Assembly: GCA_034927505.1 (NCBI GenBank)
Contig: JAYFPY010000010.1
Location: forward strand, 62,001-126,000
DNA length: 64,000 bases
Source: RUG100 sp034927505
GTDB lineage: Bacteria; Bacillota; Clostridia; Peptostreptococcales; Anaerovoracaceae
Direction of reading: 5' to 3'
Below are positions 61,874 to 64,000 of the stretch, one piece after another. Each line of letters begins with the position of its first letter. The stretch's first letter is position 1. The notes under the pieces are model-generated. The model saw nothing but the letters and a program-made list of their open reading frames with translations. It had not been told where the DNA came from and made no database searches. Both the position numbers and the translations under genes were made by a program.

Positions 61874-63163
61874 TTAGTAAGTGCCTTTTATTTTACTCAG
61901 TTTCTGAGCTGAATGACTATTTGGGTTCTTTGATTTTGCCACCGTCAGTTTGCCTTTTACGATTTTGATCCCGTAAACATATCCTTTTGATGACTTTCTG
62001 ATTTTCTTTACCCTCTTTGTCTTGCTTCCTTTTACTTTGTATATGCCTGTTGCCGTATTGACATATATTCCCTTTTTCCCTTTAGCTATAGTAGGCGTCC
62101 AGTTCCAGTAAGTGCTGTGGCTGCCCCATACATACCATCTGGATTGCGGCAGCTTTATGGTCTTGGTCCTGCCTGAACTGATCGTCTTTCTGATCAGTTT
62201 GCCCTTTGGGCTGACATAGTAGTAATACTTTCCCTGCTTGAACACTCCTGTTTTCACTTTTTTCCAAAATGCATTGTTGTACTTTCCCGATGAACATGCA
62301 TATGATTTTGTATTCCAGCTGTGACCCATCGATCTCATTGCAGAATCGCTCTTCATAAAGTACTTGTGGCTTACCCTGCCCATCTTGTCCGATGTAGGAT
62401 CATCATAGGTAACATCTATCTGATACCATCTGCCGTTTATCTTGCTCATGTTCCAGATATGGTTCATACTGCTGCTGGCTATATACGTAGTCTCGATCCC
62501 CAGCTTGTTCATTATATACTCATACGCCAGTGCATATGACTGACATACGCCCTTTTTATCCACCAGCACTCCATATGCTGTCTGCTGCATGCTGCACTTC
62601 ATGTATTTGGCGTTCAGCACCAGATAATCATGTACCTGCAGTGCTTTCTGCATGTCATTCGATCCCGGTGCTATTGTTTTTATACAATCATTCACAGCCG
62701 AATTGAATTTCTTTGTTGCAGCGGCGATCTTGCTCCTGCTCATTTTGTATTGAGGATCTATGGTTTTCACATATCCTGAACTTGTCTGTGTCCATCCAAC
62801 TGTGCTGCCCACATAAAAGAGCTGCGGATTGGAATTGAGCATGTCCTCGTAAAGACGTTTTACACTGCTTGTGTCAGCCGATACTCTGTACTGGGATATG
62901 TCTATCTCAGCCGGCTGTCCATTCTGTATCATGGAAGCCAGATATCCTGCAGCTGATCCGCTGCTTTTGGCAGTGGCCTTTACCGTTGCTGTTTTACACG
63001 TTTTTTCATTTTTTACTACATTGTCATCCTGTACAGGCTCTGTTTCTATTGTCTGTTTCTCATTATCTGTCAATGATGTTCCTGCAAAAGCTGCGGGCGT
63101 CATCGTTATAACAAGAGTCACTATAAGAACAACAACAGTCATCTTCCTTACTACACTCAACAT
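61874..63163 (-). CDS. secreted transglutaminase-like protein under c-di-GMP riboswitch control
   Basis: This 429-residue exported protein has a signal peptide (residues 1-28) and a transglutaminase-core domain with Cys207 (GVCQSYALAYEY), His235 (MNHIWNM) and Asp250 (WYQIDVTYDD), the papain-like triad. The C-terminal 160 residues form beta-rich, lysine-rich repeats (GKYYYYVSPKGKLIRKT; KGIYVNTATGIYKVKG) like a surface-binding module. Such proteins act as peptidases or cross-linkers in the envelope. AGGGTG precedes ATG 63163. The 500-base leader carries two c-di-GMP-I aptamers, so expression tracks the intracellular signal. Confidence 0.88.
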   Translation of the reverse strand: MLSVVRKMTVVVLIVTLVITMTPAAFAGTSLTDNEKQTIETEPVQDDNVVKNEKTCKTATVKATAKSSGSAAGYLASMIQNGQPAEIDISQYRVSADTSSVKRLYEDMLNSNPQLFYVGSTVGWTQTSSGYVKTIDPQYKMSRSKIAAATKKFNSAVNDCIKTIAPGSNDMQKALQVHDYLVLNAKYMKCSMQQTAYGVLVDKKGVCQSYALAYEYIMNKLGIETTYIASSSMNHIWNMSKINGRWYQIDVTYDDPTSDKMGRVSHKYFMKSDSAMRSMGHSWNTKSYACSSGKYNNAFWKKVKTGVFKQGKYYYYVSPKGKLIRKTISSGRTKTIKLPQSRWYVWGSHSTYWNWTPTIAKGKKGIYVNTATGIYKVKGSKTKRVKKIRKSSKGYVYGIKIVKGKLTVAKSKNPNSHSAQKLSKIKGTY

Positions 63164-63183
63164 TTTTAATCACCCTATCCCAT

Positions 63184-63200
63184 GACGCCCTGCGGCGTCA
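63184..63200 (-). other. short hairpin next to the transglutaminase start
   Basis: GACGCC-GCAG-GGCGTC on the minus strand ends about 20 bases before the start codon, just upstream of the ribosome binding site. It has no T tract and may affect translation or mRNA stability. Confidence 0.4.
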
Positions 63201-63215
63201 GCATGATTTTCCCAT

Positions 63216-63243
63216 GAAAAATTGCCTCATACATATGAGCAAA
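63216..63243 (-). terminator. intrinsic terminator of riboswitch 2
   Basis: On the minus strand TTGCTCAT pairs with ATGAGGCAA (one bulge) around a 4-base loop and is followed by T5. It lies 18 bases downstream of the second aptamer, the position expected for its expression platform. Confidence 0.65.
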
Positions 63244-63261
63244 GACAACTTGCATCAATTT

Positions 63262-63352
63262 GCAACCGGCTGTCTTTTCAATGCTGTCCCCGAAACAGCT
63301 CTGATTAAGACCCTTGGCTTTGCGTCCCGACCTTTCGACCGGTTTGCCGACT
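63262..63352 (-). promoter_or_regulatory. c-di-GMP-I (GEMM) riboswitch, gene-proximal copy
   Basis: The minus strand contains the GEMM-I hallmarks: GGCAAACC, a stem capped by the GAAA tetraloop (CCGGTC-GAAA-GGTCGG), the conserved GGGACGCAAAGCC and the closing CAGCCGGTTGC. It is about 85% like the second aptamer located 280 bases upstream. It binds cyclic di-GMP (family knowledge) and is followed by its own terminator. Confidence 0.9.
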
Positions 63353-63465
63353 ATTTGTTTTTCTGTGCTTTGTATAAATGGGACATTGACGATCCGTTCC
63401 CTACAAACGATGCCCCAACATCGCACTTTCACACGTTCTCTGATCCGTACCTTTTCGATCCCGAT

Positions 63466-63504
63466 AATAAAAATACCCTTCGCAGTTCACACCTGCCAAG
63501 GGTA
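63466..63504 (-). terminator. intrinsic terminator of riboswitch 1
   Basis: TACCCTT (63504-63498 on the minus strand) pairs with AAGGGTA (63480-63474), extended by GCAG/CTGC after one mismatch, and T5 follows. Its 5' arm ACCCTTGGC is exactly complementary to GCCAAGGGT within the upstream aptamer (63600-63592). Confidence 0.75.
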
Positions 63505-63543
63505 GATATATCATCAATCAAAATAAATATATCATCAATCAGT

Positions 63544-63632
63544 GCAACCGGCTGTCATATCATTGCCATCCCCGAAACGGCTATGATGAAGACCCTTGGC
63601 TTTGCGTCCCGATCTTTCGACCGGTTTGCCTA
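63544..63632 (-). promoter_or_regulatory. c-di-GMP-I (GEMM) riboswitch, promoter-proximal copy
   Basis: Same hallmarks as the other copy: GGCAAACC, CCGGTC-GAAA-GATCGG, GGGACGCAAAGCC, and CAGCCGGTTGC at the 3' end. It starts about 40 bases after the predicted transcription start. Two near-identical 15-base segments (ATATATCATCAATCA on the plus strand, 63506-63542) separate it from its terminator. Confidence 0.92.
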
Positions 63633-63678
63633 TGTATTTATATCATTTCTGTAAGGAATTTCCCCTCCTCACGCTTAC

Positions 63679-63707
63679 ATAATATACCCCTGTTAAGATA
63701 TTGTCAA
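63679..63707 (-). promoter_or_regulatory. sigma-A promoter of the riboswitch-controlled gene
   Basis: A perfect TTGACA (63707-63702), a 17-base spacer and TATTAT (63684-63679) start the leader that carries both aptamers. Between this promoter and the pnp terminator (63708-63781) I see nothing else. Confidence 0.8.
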
Positions 63708-63781
63708 GTACTTTTAAAATAAATCGCGTATTTTAGTGCTTACATTCTATCAAATGATCCTGTGATCTCTTTTCCTCGATC

Positions 63782-63810
63782 AAAAACGCGGCAGATATCG
63801 ATCTGCCGCG
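63782..63810 (-). terminator. intrinsic terminator after pnp
   Basis: A perfect 10-base stem CGCGGCAGAT / ATCTGCCGCG with a 4-base loop is followed by T5 on the minus strand, about 35 bases past the stop codon. Confidence 0.9.
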
Positions 63811-63845
63811 CCCTTTAATACTTGATTCTCTTATTCTGTCGTTTC

Positions 63846-64000
63846 CTACAGCAGTTCTTTTCTGCTGAGGTTTATTCTTCCCTGGCTGTCGATCTCGGTT
63901 ACCTTTACGGTAACTTCGTCTCCGATGTTCATTACATCCTCGACTTTTTCCACTCTTTCCTTTGCCATCTTCGAGATGTGCAGCAGGCCGTCCTTGCCCG
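63846..64000 (-). CDS. pnp: S1 RNA-binding domain end, probable polynucleotide phosphorylase C-terminus
   Basis: Only the last 51 residues are in the window: KDGLLHISKMAKERVEKVED followed by VMNIGDEVTVKVTEIDSQGRINLSRKELL and TAG. This matches the C-terminal S1 domain of PNPase (DGLLHIS, VGDEV, D-x-x-GRI-LS). Other S1 proteins could end similarly, but the HISKMAKERVEKVEDV stretch is typical of PNPase. A strong terminator follows. Confidence 0.75.
   Translation of the reverse strand, partial: GKDGLLHISKMAKERVEKVEDVMNIGDEVTVKVTEIDSQGRINLSRKELL

Noticed and set aside
63175..63432. An 85-codon minus-strand frame upstream of the transglutaminase gene
   Set aside because: It lies within the riboswitch 2 aptamer and the terminators, has no domain-like sequence, and the conserved RNA structure explains the base pattern.
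63506..63542. Direct repeat ATATATCATCAATCA x2 as a protein operator
   Set aside because: It lies inside the transcribed leader between aptamer 1 and its terminator, so a role as RNA linker is simpler.
1..64000. CRISPR array, prophage or insertion sequence
   Set aside because: No regular spacer-repeat pattern, transposase, integrase or phage structural gene was found. The longest repeats are the two riboswitch aptamers and the FN3 modules.

Overview
The window looks like chromosome from an anaerobic Bacillota of class Clostridia. Signs are Shine-Dalgarno-rich gene starts, a murB/PHP/rapZ/whiA envelope-regulator cluster, trigger factor–clpP–clpX–lon–engB in one run, a phenylacetate-CoA ligase/ACT pair typical of amino-acid-fermenting anaerobes, c-di-GMP-I riboswitches, and many secreted proteins with lysine-rich Ig-like or fibronectin-like C-termini. 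A member of the Eubacteriales family XIII/Anaerovoracaceae type is a guess from gene content only. No phage, insertion sequence or CRISPR array was seen. Most genes are on the minus strand.

Layout. 0-2.3 kb: a truncated class-III aminotransferase behind a textbook sigma-54 promoter, then a TerC-family membrane protein. 2.4-10.4 kb: three secreted proteins, two of them subtilisin-like proteases, the upstream two sharing one strong promoter. 10.5-15.6 kb: AI-2E transporter–murB–PHP–rapZ–whiA–zincin, tightly packed. 15.7-18.4 kb: argG-argH on the plus strand, behind a promoter overlapped by two ARG-box-like sites. 18.5-25.1 kb: assorted transporters, phosphatases, hemolysin III, a paaK-ACT-thioesterase set, and hpt. 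25.4-32.3 kb: engB, lon, clpX, clpP, tig and a CYTH protein. 32.4-37.7 kb: carA-carB-argF, again with an ARG-box-like site over the -10, so the citrulline/arginine branch appears co-regulated at two loci. 37.7-42.5 kb: an rRNA methyltransferase, mreB, pyrG with a leader hairpin, and a DUF6873-like gene.

42.6-48.6 kb: a two-gene surface operon (a 1464-residue sortase-type anchored protein and a 525-residue Ig/FN3 protein). It diverges from 48.8-51.7 kb, a periplasmic-sensor GGDEF-EAL gene interrupted by one in-frame TAA exactly at the GGDEF motif. 51.75-54.5 kb: tRNA-Ala(CGC), a ParE/Phd toxin-antitoxin pair with its own operator, an rlmD-type methyltransferase and a thioesterase. 54.6-61.8 kb: two sodium:solute symporters with small membrane partners, and a divergent histidine kinase/response regulator pair. 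61.9-63.7 kb: a secreted transglutaminase-like protein preceded by two tandem c-di-GMP-I riboswitches, each followed by its own intrinsic terminator. 63.8-64.0 kb: the end of a probable pnp.

The most notable theme is c-di-GMP and the cell surface. The window holds a c-di-GMP turnover gene whose cyclase half is broken but whose EAL residues look intact, and a double riboswitch controlling a secreted protein. For the first riboswitch, a 9-bp exact complementarity between aptamer and terminator arm predicts an OFF switch.
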